DNA from: Panacibacter ginsenosidivorans
Lineage (GTDB): Bacteria; Bacteroidota; Bacteroidia; Chitinophagales; Chitinophagaceae
DNA length: 64,000 nt
Assembly (NCBI RefSeq): GCF_007971225.1
Contig: NZ_CP042435.1
Location: forward strand, 2,855,501 to 2,919,500
Direction: 5' to 3'
Shown here in pieces: positions 1 through 7,207 of this stretch (positions are counted from its first letter, which is position 1; each line of letters starts with the position of its first letter). The notes beneath the pieces are model-generated. The model did no database searches. It was not told the DNA's origin and worked only from the letters and a program-made list of their open reading frames with translations. The translations under genes and the position numbers were made by a program.

Positions 1-411
1 TTAGTGGCAAACCTGCTCTTTAAAACAGTTTAACTGATGTTATAGAGATGAACGAATTGCTCACCTATCTGTAATTTTATTTTTGTGGTCGCGAATCTCC
101 TTCGTCGATTTGCGACGCAACGAAGATGCCATGAAATGCCGACGCTTGTATCATAATAATTGCGGCATTGAGGATTACTCTTTTATTTAAAAAAGTATCC
201 TCGAATTTCATTTCATTGAAACTAGAATAAATAACAGACACTTCAATAAAGCTATTGCTGGTATCAAAAAAGCTATTAGTAATTTCACTTTGTAACTTTT
301 CTTATGCCGCTGTAAAAGACAGCTGATCTTTCTTTGCTAAATAAATGATTTGCATTTTCTCTTAAGTGTAATTAAATTTATACATCTCAACATTTACAAA
401 AAACACCTGCC
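1..411. other. Intergenic region before the TIR gene
   Basis: No gene is supported here. The first 33 bases could be the tail of a plus-strand reading frame ending at a TAA (31-33), but this is too short to assign. A dispersed repeat arm lies at 109-175. The remainder is A+T-rich and must hold the promoter of the TIR gene; no convincing TAnnTTTG element could be placed. Confidence 0.6.
109..175 (+). repeat. Dispersed repeat arm (GCGACGC dyad) with terminal hairpin
   Basis: Contains TTGCGACGCAACGAAGATGC followed by a perfect short inverted repeat, AATGCCG (135-141) and CGGCATT, separated by about 21 bases. The same terminal hairpin follows the copy at 5841-5915. Confidence 0.8.
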
Positions 412-1236
412 ATGTCAAACAATCCAGGAACAATCTTTATCAACTACCGCAAAGACGACAGTAACTGGAATGCATTGGCTTTGTACAACGACCTGCAGAA
501 ATATTTTAAAAAAGAACAACTGTTTAAAGACTTCAACGCCATTCTTCCCGGCGATGATTTTGTGGTTAGCATACAAAATGCATTGAATAAATGTAACGTG
601 TTGCTGGTTGTAATTGGCAGGAACTGGCTGCACATGGAAGGCGCAGATGGTAAACGCAGGCTTGATGATCCTGATGATTTTGTAAGACTCGAAGTGGCCA
701 CCGCGCTTGAAAGAGGCATATCGGTAGTGCCTGTTTTGTTTGACGGAACACCAATGCCCAAACCCGAAGAATTGCCCGAAAACTTAAGACTGCTTTGCAG
801 GCGTCAGTTTATAGAAATAGATCCCAAACGTTTTGAAGATGATGTGCGTAACCTGGCCGAAGCATTGAAGAAGATATTGCCAAAAGATGAAGAGCAGGTT
901 CATCCTAAGCCCGGCCCACAACCTCAGCCTAAACCCAATCCGCCAAATCCCGGTAACCAGGGTGGTACGGCTTACCATACAACTCCGAAGCCGGATAATA
1001 ATCTGTTGTGGGGCATCCTTGTAACAATACTTTGTTGTCTGCCACTTGGTATTGTCTCCATCATTCATGCAACTAAAGTCGATGGTCTTTATAATACAGG
1101 CCAATACGAACAGGCTGTTGATGAAGCAAAAAAAGCAAAGCAGTGGGCTATGTATGGAGCAATTGCAGGTATAGTTGTATATGTAATTTATTTTTTGCTT
1201 GTTGCTGCAGGATCACTAAATAGTTATAGCTATTAG
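412..1236 (+). CDS. TIR domain protein with C-terminal CD225/dispanin-like membrane domain
   Basis: 274 aa. Residues about 7-155 form a TIR domain: FINYRKDD (9-16) is the box-1 strand, and DDFVRLEVATALERG (88-102) carries Glu94 at the place where NADase-type TIR domains keep their catalytic glutamate. A proline/lysine-rich linker follows (163-194). The C-terminus (about 196-274) has two membrane segments, with CCLPLGIVSI in the first and KVDGLYNTGQYEQA between them; this is the CD225/dispanin pattern. Known: bacterial TIR domains often hydrolyse NAD in antiphage or cell-death systems. Inference: a membrane-anchored TIR effector or signalling protein. The gene stands alone and no sensor partner is adjacent. 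The start is the ATG at 412; no clear Shine-Dalgarno is seen. The TIR call is firm, the CD225 call probable, the function unknown. Confidence 0.85.
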   Translation: MSNNPGTIFINYRKDDSNWNALALYNDLQKYFKKEQLFKDFNAILPGDDFVVSIQNALNKCNVLLVVIGRNWLHMEGADGKRRLDDPDDFVRLEVATALERGISVVPVLFDGTPMPKPEELPENLRLLCRRQFIEIDPKRFEDDVRNLAEALKKILPKDEEQVHPKPGPQPQPKPNPPNPGNQGGTAYHTTPKPDNNLLWGILVTILCCLPLGIVSIIHATKVDGLYNTGQYEQAVDEAKKAKQWAMYGAIAGIVVYVIYFLLVAAGSLNSYSY

Positions 1237-1268
1237 CGGTGTAAATTTTTTGTACCCGACATTTGTTT

Positions 1269-1312
1269 TTCATAGCGCCACCTGTTGCGTCGCACGCTTC
1301 AGCGTTCAGATA
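1269..1312 (-). repeat. Dispersed repeat arm (GCGTCGC dyad)
   Basis: CATAGCGCCACCTGTTGCGT runs into CGCACGCTTCAGCGTTCAG. It lies 32 bp downstream of the TIR gene stop. The outer ACCCGACATTTG resembles the outer edge of the copies at 2805, 49737 and 56511. Confidence 0.8.
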
Positions 1313-1487
1313 ATTGATGAATGCATGTATTTATAGTGACTCCAAAGGATTATAAACTCGAACCTTATATTGGAAGCATTGAAGGAATTTTCCTGAATTT
1401 GATGGCATTTATATGCATAAACATGAATAAAAAGTTCGATGTTTGGGAGACATGAGTTCTTCAAATATTTTCAATTTTTAGCCCATC

Positions 1488-2702
1488 CTACTGCGTCATC
1501 CCACTTTCTGCAGGATGTACAGCAATACCCGTGCTTGTTAGAATTACCGGCGCAGAAACATTTTCTAACCCTGATGTATCTCCAAAACCAGCCTCCCATA
1601 AAAATGCACCAGTACTGGTATTAATAGCGAAAATTCTGTTAGCGGCGCTAACGTACACAGCATTACCAAGAGAAGTTGGAGATGAAAGTAGGGTATAGAA
1701 TGATGACGGAGTTTTAAAGCTCCATGCTTCTATACCTGTTTTAGCCTCCAATGCTATTAAACTGTCAGGCGCAGTTACAAATACCAGTTTGCCATTTGTA
1801 AATTCATTTTTATTCCTGGCATAATAAGGGGGTTTGTTTAAAGTATATTTCCATACCTGTACACCCGTTTTTGCATTTACTGCATACACATCACACATAG
1901 GTATATCACCGTTTTGATAGTTGGTATGTGTATAGATAAGATTATTGGCAAATGTGGGCGCAGAGGATCCATCTGCTGTTGATGAAAAAGGATATGTCCA
2001 TCTGAAGTGATTCAATGTATCAATGCATTTAAGCCCATTATCTTTTGGTGCAAAATATAAGTTGCCGTTTATATAGCATGGAGAAGTGGCGTAATAATAT
2101 TCACTCGAGTCCGCCCATTTTGTAATACCTGTATTAATATCTACTGCGTACAGTTTTTTGTTGTTATTGCAATACACCGTTTCATTTATTACAACAGGAG
2201 AATTAAATGTGCCATTGTCGCTTGTAATGGGATCACGCAGGTACCAGATCTTTGCTCCTGTATTGGCATCTATTTTATAAATGGCGCGTTGGGAAGCCAC
2301 ATACAAATAACCATCTTTGTAGAACGGGCATGATGCGGAATAAATATTTTCATTAAGATTGATCTTCCAGATCTGAACGCCTTTTTTAGCATCCAATGCA
2401 TACACATGTGGACTGGGATTTGTACTTACCACAAATACCATCCCGTTGGCTACACATGGCCCACCCAATGTAAGGTTCTCATCATATAATTCACGTATCC
2501 ATTTGCTTGCACCTGTTATGGCATCAACCGCATGTACAACAGTTTTACTATCGTAATCAGCAGTAAAAATAACCAGCCCGCCTTTTAAAATATTGGCTTC
2601 ATCAATTGTTGAAGAAGAAACAGTTGCAGATGTTGCAATATCTTTTTTGCAGGAATAACAGGATGCAAATAAAAGGGTAATAAGGATTAATTTGATTTTC
2701 AT
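1488..2702 (-). CDS. PQQ-like beta-propeller lipoprotein
   Basis: 404 aa from the ATG at 2702; an ATG at 2723 would only add seven residues before the signal peptide. The N-terminus MKIKLILITLLFASCYSCKK is a lipoprotein signal with Cys lipobox candidates, so the mature protein is probably anchored in the outer or inner membrane. The body has about seven repeats of the form (A/K)(L/I/V)(D/N)xxTGxxxW, for example ALDAKKGVQIWK, KIDANTGAKIWY, AVDINTGITKWA, AVNAKTGVQVWK and AINTSTGAFLWE. This is the PQQ_2/BamB-like propeller pattern. Such proteins usually act as scaffolds and need not bind PQQ. No dehydrogenase domain and no partner gene are present. The fold is confident; the role is unknown. Confidence 0.85.
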   Translation of the reverse strand: MKIKLILITLLFASCYSCKKDIATSATVSSSTIDEANILKGGLVIFTADYDSKTVVHAVDAITGASKWIRELYDENLTLGGPCVANGMVFVVSTNPSPHVYALDAKKGVQIWKINLNENIYSASCPFYKDGYLYVASQRAIYKIDANTGAKIWYLRDPITSDNGTFNSPVVINETVYCNNNKKLYAVDINTGITKWADSSEYYYATSPCYINGNLYFAPKDNGLKCIDTLNHFRWTYPFSSTADGSSAPTFANNLIYTHTNYQNGDIPMCDVYAVNAKTGVQVWKYTLNKPPYYARNKNEFTNGKLVFVTAPDSLIALEAKTGIEAWSFKTPSSFYTLLSSPTSLGNAVYVSAANRIFAINTSTGAFLWEAGFGDTSGLENVSAPVILTSTGIAVHPAESGMTQ

Positions 2703-2810
2703 AAAATGGTTGTTGGGTTTCAATTTACAAGCTATCGAAAATAATAATTTAGTTTTGGATATATCGTGCTTGAATAAAAGATTTTTATAAAATGTTTATG
2801 TTACCGGCAT

Positions 2811-2870
2811 TTGCTTTTCATTGCATCACCTGTTGTGTCACTCACTTGTGCGCTCTGTTATTATGGCATC
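2811..2870 (-). repeat. Dispersed repeat arm (GTGTCAC dyad)
   Basis: TTTGCTTTTCATTGCATCAC precedes CTGTTGTGTCACTCACTTGT. The dyad is the GTGTCAC variant. The outer sequence ACCGGCATTTGCTTTTCAT matches the edges of copies near 49740 and 56515. Confidence 0.8.
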
Positions 2871-2936
2871 GGTCTTCATAATTACGTTAACCAAGGCACA
2901 GGAAGCTAACACACAAATCCAGCCCCTCATTCCTGC

Positions 2937-3004
2937 GCCAACATCTCTTATATATTCTTAAACCAACAGGGCCAACATCTCGTATATATTCTTAAACCAA
3001 CAGG
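2937..3004. repeat. 34-bp tandem duplication, two units
   Basis: Units 2937-2970 and 2971-3004 each start GCCAACATCTC and end CTTAAACCAACAGG. They differ at a single base (T or G at unit position 12), which points to a recent duplication. Confidence 0.9.
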
Positions 3005-3068
3005 CGGGCACTTGTGCATTCTGTTTTTATGGCAGCAAACTGTAGTAGAAATTTTAGCCATGGCAACC

Positions 3069-3109
3069 ATCCGCAACATCCCTGGCTCTACGCATATGCT
3101 ATGGAGGAG
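3069..3109. repeat. Direct repeat flanking the RAYT gene, downstream copy
   Basis: ATCCGCAACATCCCTGGCTC, then TACGCATATGCTATGGAGGAG. It matches 3733-3772 with two substitutions and one inserted base. It lies just past the stop of the transposase gene. Confidence 0.9.
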
Positions 3110-3117
3110 ATGTTCGG

Positions 3118-3705
3118 TTACCGTAATGTATGCAAATCTATTTCTTCAATTTCTTTATAATGTGTAACTGCATAAAATCCTTGCTCACCTGTTAAATAAT
3201 ATTTTGCAGAACTATGTATATAATCACCTCGGCTGTTTGCAAGATTCCATTTTCCTTTGCATGGATTGCTGTGTATATAGCTGAGTTTTTGTTCCAGCAT
3301 TTTATCACTGTTGCACCATTTCCAGTCAAAAGATGTTTCAAATACTTTGTGCTGCTTATTTGCTTTGATCTCTGTTTCATTTCTTGCGTTACTTAATAAA
3401 CGCAGTATTGAAGTGTTATCCTGTTTTTTCAATTTGTTTACAATATCATAAGCCATAAACCGCTTGCCATTTGAGATAATAGTATTAATAGATTTACCAC
3501 GATTGCAAAACGCAATTACTGCATGTAAATGATTAGGCATAATGGTATACCCTACAATATAATGCCCTTGTTCTTTTAATATATTAAACCAGTTGTAAAC
3601 ACTTTGGTATGCATCTGCTATTTCAAACAAAGAGAGCCAATTGGTGCAGGTGAACGTAATTGAATAAATACCGCTTGTATTGTCTATATTTCTTCTTACC
3701 GGCAT
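3118..3705 (-). CDS. REP-associated tyrosine (Y1/IS200-like) transposase
   Basis: 195 aa from the ATG at 3705 (MPVRRNIDNTSGIYSITF). The open frame continues upstream to an ATG at 3759, but those 18 codons run through the flanking direct repeat and are probably not native. Seen: the HUH motif in TIMPNHLHAVI, the RAYT/Y1 signature YIHSNPCKGKW, in which the Tyr is the candidate nucleophile, and DYIHSSAKYYLTG matching the usual (D)YxxSSAxxY ending. Known: RAYTs are single-copy domesticated relatives of the IS200/IS605 transposases that process REP hairpins. Direct repeats of 40-41 bp lie on both sides. Inference: it may move the repeats scattered through this window. Family confident; substrate unproven. 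Confidence 0.88.
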   Translation of the reverse strand: MPVRRNIDNTSGIYSITFTCTNWLSLFEIADAYQSVYNWFNILKEQGHYIVGYTIMPNHLHAVIAFCNRGKSINTIISNGKRFMAYDIVNKLKKQDNTSILRLLSNARNETEIKANKQHKVFETSFDWKWCNSDKMLEQKLSYIHSNPCKGKWNLANSRGDYIHSSAKYYLTGEQGFYAVTHYKEIEEIDLHTLR

Positions 3706-3732
3706 GCAATAAAGATAATAGGCACTAACCGA

Positions 3733-3772
3733 ATCCGCAACATCCCTGGCTCTGCGCATAGCTATCGAGGAG
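3733..3772. repeat. Direct repeat flanking the RAYT gene, upstream copy
   Basis: Begins ATCCGCAACATCCCTGGCTC and ends GCTATCGAGGAG. It is the partner of 3069-3109 and lies immediately upstream of the preferred transposase start. Confidence 0.9.
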
Positions 3773-3882
3773 CAAGCTTTATTGTTTCTTACCTGCTCAA
3801 TGCACTTTTCAAAAAACGAAAGCGGTAAGCTATGTAATGATTCCTGGGAGTTGGCACTCTTACATAAAGTCTTACCAAAACA

Positions 3883-3923
3883 AAAAACCTAAGCATTATC
3901 TGATAGCAGTTGCTTAGGTTTTT
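3883..3923 (-). terminator. Terminator of the tRNA-Arg gene
   Basis: On the minus strand AACCTAAGCA pairs with TGCTTAGGTT around a short loop and is followed by a T-rich tract. It begins about 10 bp past the tRNA 3' end. Confidence 0.85.
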
Positions 3924-3931
3924 GCGCTTTG

Positions 3932-4003
3932 TGGCCTCGACAGGAATCGAACCTGTATCTGGAGCTTCGGAAACTCTTATACTATCCATTGTACTACGAG
4001 GCC
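3932..4003 (-). tRNA. tRNA-Arg (anticodon CCG)
   Basis: On the minus strand a 72-nt cloverleaf can be drawn. The acceptor stem is GGCCTCG/CGAGGCC with discriminator A. The D arm is GTAC...GTAT. The anticodon loop is TTCCGAA, which gives CCG and reads CGG arginine codons. The T arm is ACAGG-TTCGATT-CCTGT. The outermost anticodon-stem pair is an A-C mismatch. CCA is not encoded, so the tail must be added after transcription. A -7 element (4012-4019) precedes it and a hairpin terminator follows. Confidence 0.93.
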
Positions 4004-4011
4004 GGTTGCTG

Positions 4012-4019
4012 CAAATGTA
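4012..4019 (-). promoter_or_regulatory. Bacteroidota -7 element of the tRNA-Arg promoter
   Basis: TACATTTG on the minus strand, 8 nt before the tRNA 5' end; it fits TAnnTTTG. A -33 TTTG is not evident. Confidence 0.6.
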
Positions 4020-4033
4020 GCTTTTCATTTTTA

Positions 4034-4072
4034 TAAAAAAAGAGTGCGCTGCTTTTAAAAGCAGCGCACTCT
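4034..4072 (-). terminator. Terminator of the carotenoid operon
   Basis: A perfect 12-bp stem, AGAGTGCGCTGC/GCAGCGCACTCT, with loop TTTTAAAA is followed on the minus strand by a run of T. It lies 22 bp after the yceI stop codon and is the first strong terminator downstream of the crt genes. Confidence 0.92.
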
Positions 4073-4093
4073 ATAAATGGTGGCTAGACTTAA

Positions 4094-4612
4094 TTATTTT
4101 GCCTGAACTTTTAAAGTTACCGTTACATTGTTTCCTAATGACATGCTGCTGCTTCCAATACCAAAGTCTCTGCGGTTAATAGTAAATGAACCTTCAAATA
4201 AATAACTGCCATTCGATGGGGTTACAGTAAATGGAAAACTTACTTGTTTGGTTGTACCTTTTATAGTAAGATTGCCCGTAATGTTCCCGGCGGTTACCGC
4301 TGTGCTTACAAAACTGATAACAGGATATTTTTTCACATTAAAATAGTCTTCATCTCTCAGGTGATCGTCCCTCATGTCTATACCCGTATTAATTGTGTTT
4401 GCATCAACTGTAACATTGAATACAGAGGCAGCAGGATTTGCGTTATCCCACTTAATAACTCCTTTCAGGCCTTTAAATTCTCCATTGGTATTGATACCAA
4501 AATTTTTGATAGCAAAGCTTACTGCATTATCAGCATCAACCGGTTTAAGATCGGCTGATATAAATGACACTAAAAAAAATGCCGGAAGAAGTAGTGTAAA
4601 AAATTTACGCAT
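4094..4612 (-). CDS. yceI: YceI family periplasmic lipid-binding protein
   Basis: 172 aa with signal peptide MRKFFTLLLPAFFLVSFISA. The mature part is a YceI beta-barrel: VSFAIKNFGINTNGEFKGL, then ASVFNVTVDANTINTGIDMR, DDHLRDEDYFNVKKYPVISF and the ending FGIGSSSMSLGNNVTVTLKV. Known: YceI proteins are lipocalin-like and bind polyisoprenoids or other long lipids in the periplasm. The gene is the last of the carotenoid operon, 12 bp after crtY and directly before the operon terminator. Inference: it may carry a carotenoid or an isoprenoid precursor. It could equally be a general stress lipid binder that rides on the operon. Family assignment is strong. Confidence 0.9.
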   Translation of the reverse strand: MRKFFTLLLPAFFLVSFISADLKPVDADNAVSFAIKNFGINTNGEFKGLKGVIKWDNANPAASVFNVTVDANTINTGIDMRDDHLRDEDYFNVKKYPVISFVSTAVTAGNITGNLTIKGTTKQVSFPFTVTPSNGSYLFEGSFTINRRDFGIGSSSMSLGNNVTVTLKVQAK

Positions 4613-4624
4613 AGATCTTTTCTT

Positions 4625-5872
4625 TTAACGAAACAATTCCCGTACCGCTGCAGGCAAAAATACAGCAGTTGGTACAGTGCTCATAAGTTTTAACTCTTCG
4701 CTTAGATTTGTTTCATTGTCGAGGAAACGAAGTACACGTTGCGGAGGATTCTTTTTAAAAAGATCTGCAAATATTTTATCGCCACTTAATTTTTTGTGAT
4801 GGAGTATATTAAGCAATGTATTGTCGTAAACAGCAAAACGTTTTTGGATAAAAGCAGTATCAATATGCGGGTCTTTCTTTTGTATGAGAGCCTTAATAAT
4901 AACATCTGTATGTTTTTGAATAAACCGAAAGGTAAACCCACTACTGGCTTTTGTTTGCCCGCCGGCAGTTCCGAGATTTACAATACTTCCTTCACCTTTT
5001 GAAAAAGGAAAATTGGTCATGGGGATTACACCGAATTCTTCTTCTTCTATTATATAATCAAAGACCTTAAGATAATTTTTGAGATAGTCCTCTAAAGCAT
5101 CATCATATTGGTATTGCTCCAATACTTTTTCTGTGAACAAAGTATATTCTATCAGCGCTTTATTTGGTGCAACAGGCAATACATAAACAAAGCTGGTACC
5201 GCGCTGCTGGCTTATACGAAAATCCATGAAGGTGGCTATGCGTTCATCAAAAATATTGGTAGGTGTTTTTATTAACCAGCCTTTGAAATGTTGCAGAAAA
5301 TAATAGAAGCTCACGCCTCCACCTAAAGGAGGAACCTTAATGGTGGTATTAAAAATGATGCTGTTGAAAATATAATTTGCCAAATATTGCCTGCCCTCAA
5401 TGGTAACTTTTCCTTTGCCTGCATCATTGGAAAGTGATTGAACATCGCCATACAAAAAATGAATATTGCTTTGTTGTTTTGCTTTATCCAAAACATAATT
5501 GTAAAAATCTATTCCACGTATCATCTTGTATTCGTAAGGTGCAATATCAAAACGTGCAGAGAAATGATCTGAAAAAAAATCTATTTGTTTCCAGCGATGA
5601 TGAATGATCTCTTCAAAGGCTCCGGCATTGGTTTCCCAAAAACACCAGGTACGATCATTTGTTTTTTTTGATGATTGATCTACTACCAGTATTTGCTTGT
5701 CATGAAAAAAAGAATGTTGCATCATGCGGTGCAGCAATGAAAGACCTGCGCAGCCAGAACCGGTGATGATATAATCGTATTGAGTTGACAGTAGTGATGA
5801 TGAGTAAATGATGAGTAAAATAGTTGCGTAATGATAAACAGTACAAGCGTGCGACGCAACAGGCGATGCCAT
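4625..5872 (-). CDS. crtY: Lycopene beta-cyclase (CrtY type)
   Basis: Up to 415 aa. The N-terminal dinucleotide fold YDYIITGSGCAGLSLLHRMM, the DRTWCFWE motif and the late FRFIQKHTDVIIKAL fit Bacteroidota lycopene cyclases, which close the end rings of lycopene. The start is uncertain. The only in-frame ATG upstream of the fold (5872) lies inside an intergenic repeat, so the first residues [12 protein letters not shown] are repeat sequence. The next possible starts are rare codons (CTG at 5791 or ATT nearby). The gene follows crtZ by 53 bp and precedes yceI by 12 bp. Together with a hydratase and a 3,4-desaturase in the operon, cyclisation of only one end is expected. Function confident; the exact N-terminus is not. 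Confidence 0.88.
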   Translation of the reverse strand: MASPVASHACTVYHYATILLIIYSSSLLSTQYDYIITGSGCAGLSLLHRMMQHSFFHDKQILVVDQSSKKTNDRTWCFWETNAGAFEEIIHHRWKQIDFFSDHFSARFDIAPYEYKMIRGIDFYNYVLDKAKQQSNIHFLYGDVQSLSNDAGKGKVTIEGRQYLANYIFNSIIFNTTIKVPPLGGGVSFYYFLQHFKGWLIKTPTNIFDERIATFMDFRISQQRGTSFVYVLPVAPNKALIEYTLFTEKVLEQYQYDDALEDYLKNYLKVFDYIIEEEEFGVIPMTNFPFSKGEGSIVNLGTAGGQTKASSGFTFRFIQKHTDVIIKALIQKKDPHIDTAFIQKRFAVYDNTLLNILHHKKLSGDKIFADLFKKNPPQRVLRFLDNETNLSEELKLMSTVPTAVFLPAAVRELFR

Positions 5873-5915
5873 AAAATGCCGCAGCTAAGTTCATAACTAT
5901 TATTGCGGCATTCAC
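5841..5915 (+). repeat. Dispersed repeat arm overlapping the crtY 5' end
   Basis: GTACAAGCGTGCGACGCAAC is followed by AGGCGATGCCATAAAATGCC and a terminal inverted repeat, AATGCCGC (5875-5882) with GCGGCATT. It fills the crtZ-crtY gap and supplies the ATG of the longest crtY frame. Confidence 0.85.
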
Positions 5916-5925
5916 TGTAAGTAAA

Positions 5926-6426
5926 TTATGCTGCCGGGTTCATTATCTTCTTCTTTCTTATTGCTTCATCACGCTTTACTTTTTCCCAGTATTTTTTCGC
6001 AACATATAATAAACCAAAACTTTCGCCTTCTTCTTTGCCTGTATGTTTATGATGCATCTTATGTGCCCAGCGTATGGTTTTTACATAACGGTTATTACTG
6101 CGTGTAAACCATTTGAAACGCTGATGAATAATTACATCATGCACCATAAAATATGCAACGCCATACATGGTTATGCCTGAACCAATACTTACCACCCACC
6201 ATGCTTCCTGCATCCAGCCAAGCATGATGCAAAGCCAAGCCGGTATTGCAAATATTAGAAAGAATGCATCATTCTTTTCGAATACATGATGCTGGTTGGG
6301 ATTATGATGATCTTCGTGCAGGTACCACAAAAATCCATGCATCACATACCTGTGTGTGCACCATGTAATACCTTCCATAAGCAGGAAAGTTAACAAGGCA
6401 ATTATTGGGCAAATGATCCAGCTCAT
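5926..6426 (-). CDS. crtZ: Beta-carotene 3-hydroxylase (CrtZ type)
   Basis: 166 aa, membrane-bound di-iron hydroxylase of the fatty-acid-hydroxylase superfamily. The histidine clusters are complete: H25xxxxH30 (THRYVMH), H37xxHH41 (HEDHH), HDVIIH and the late HKMHH. Hydrophobic segments cover about 3-20 and 78-110. It would add the 3-hydroxyl to a beta-ring made by CrtY. The start overlaps the stop of the upstream cruF-like gene by 4 bp (ATGA), so the two are translationally coupled. A repeat element separates it from crtY. Length matches the family. Confident. Confidence 0.93.
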   Translation of the reverse strand: MSWIICPIIALLTFLLMEGITWCTHRYVMHGFLWYLHEDHHNPNQHHVFEKNDAFFLIFAIPAWLCIMLGWMQEAWWVVSIGSGITMYGVAYFMVHDVIIHQRFKWFTRSNNRYVKTIRWAHKMHHKHTGKEEGESFGLLYVAKKYWEKVKRDEAIRKKKIMNPAA

Positions 6427-7112
6427 AAAAATGTTTGTAATACAAGAAAGAATAACAATTGTATGATAAACAAATGTAAAGCGAATTGGTTGTGTTTATC
6501 GAACTTAAGCAGGCGGAAAACTGTTAAGAGTACCGCGCTTACTGCAAACCAGCAAACAAAATTGAAGAGCGGAATTTCCCCTTCGGGCTGCCACTGCCAG
6601 TAACCAAGCCTTATAGCCGTAGGTTCCAGCACCCAATCAAAAACAGTGGTAAGGGTAGCTGCATCGAACAGAAAGGAAAGCGTTTGTACTGTAGCAGATG
6701 GCCGCTTTTCTACATCAATCTTTTGTAGCAACCATTCATTCAGCCTGTGTATAATATTGCCTGCACAAAAAACGGTAGTAAACCAGTTAACACCAATCAA
6801 CCATGGCACTGCATATATCTTCGGGCCTAACACTGTGCCGTAACTATAATTACCAAAAAGATAACCAGTGTTAACACCAACTATTTCCACAATAACACCA
6901 GTTGCAAAACATAATACTGCAAACATCCAGAAAGAAATTGTTTTATCTTTTTGTGTAAAGATCAGTAAGGCTGCCATCAGCAAAAGTGTAAGCGGTGTAT
7001 TGTTGATGAACCACTGCTTGTACGGTGTAAACAAAATGCCAATAACGCCACATACATGAAAAAGTATGGCAAGAAATAATGCAATATTTTGTCTCTGGTT
7101 ACCTGTGATCAA
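6423..7112 (-). CDS. cruF: Carotenoid 1,2-hydratase-like membrane protein (CruF family)
   Basis: 229 aa with six or seven hydrophobic segments. The stretch GVNTGYLFGNYSYGTVLGPK and the following VPWLIGVNWF are typical of the carotenoid biosynthesis family that includes CruF, and VFDWVLEPTAIRLGYWQW is its second conserved block. Known: in marine flavobacteria and cyanobacteria CruF adds water across the 1',2' double bond of an acyclic carotenoid end. It overlaps crtZ by 4 bp and follows the CrtD-like desaturase in the same operon. Inference: it hydrates the open end of a gamma-carotene-type intermediate. Family confident; the substrate is inferred from context. Confidence 0.85.
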   Translation of the reverse strand: MITGNQRQNIALFLAILFHVCGVIGILFTPYKQWFINNTPLTLLLMAALLIFTQKDKTISFWMFAVLCFATGVIVEIVGVNTGYLFGNYSYGTVLGPKIYAVPWLIGVNWFTTVFCAGNIIHRLNEWLLQKIDVEKRPSATVQTLSFLFDAATLTTVFDWVLEPTAIRLGYWQWQPEGEIPLFNFVCWFAVSAVLLTVFRLLKFDKHNQFALHLFIIQLLFFLVLQTFL

Positions 7113-7152
7113 TTTTTATTTTTTGAATTTTTTGTGACCGGGCTACATTGCT

Positions 7153-7192
7153 GCTATAATGCTTCCGTTGCGTCGCACGCTTGTACAGCAAC
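7153..7192 (-). repeat. Dispersed repeat arm (GCGTCGC dyad)
   Basis: TATAATGCTTCCGTTGCGTC followed by GCACGCTTGTACAG, in the 95-bp gap between the crtD-like and cruF-like genes. Confidence 0.8.
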
Positions 7193-7207
7193 AATATTAT
7201 TAAACAA

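Larger units (their letters stand above)
2703..3117. other. Repeat-rich intergenic region
   Basis: No gene is seen. It holds a GTGTCAC-type repeat arm (2811-2870), a 34-bp tandem duplication (2937-3004), a second partial copy of the arm's CACTTGTGC flank (3008-3035), and one of the two direct repeats that flank the transposase gene (3069-3109). Confidence 0.7.

Noticed and set aside
1-33. C-terminal end of a plus-strand gene
   Set aside because: Only ten codons (LVANLLFKTV) before a stop; nothing supports it.
412-3772. A complete antiphage defence island around the TIR gene
   Set aside because: The neighbours are a beta-propeller lipoprotein and a RAYT gene; no nuclease, helicase or SAVED/ThsA-like partner is present.
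3789-4028. A 79-codon open frame on the minus strand
   Set aside because: It runs through the tRNA-Arg gene and its terminator and has no family likeness.
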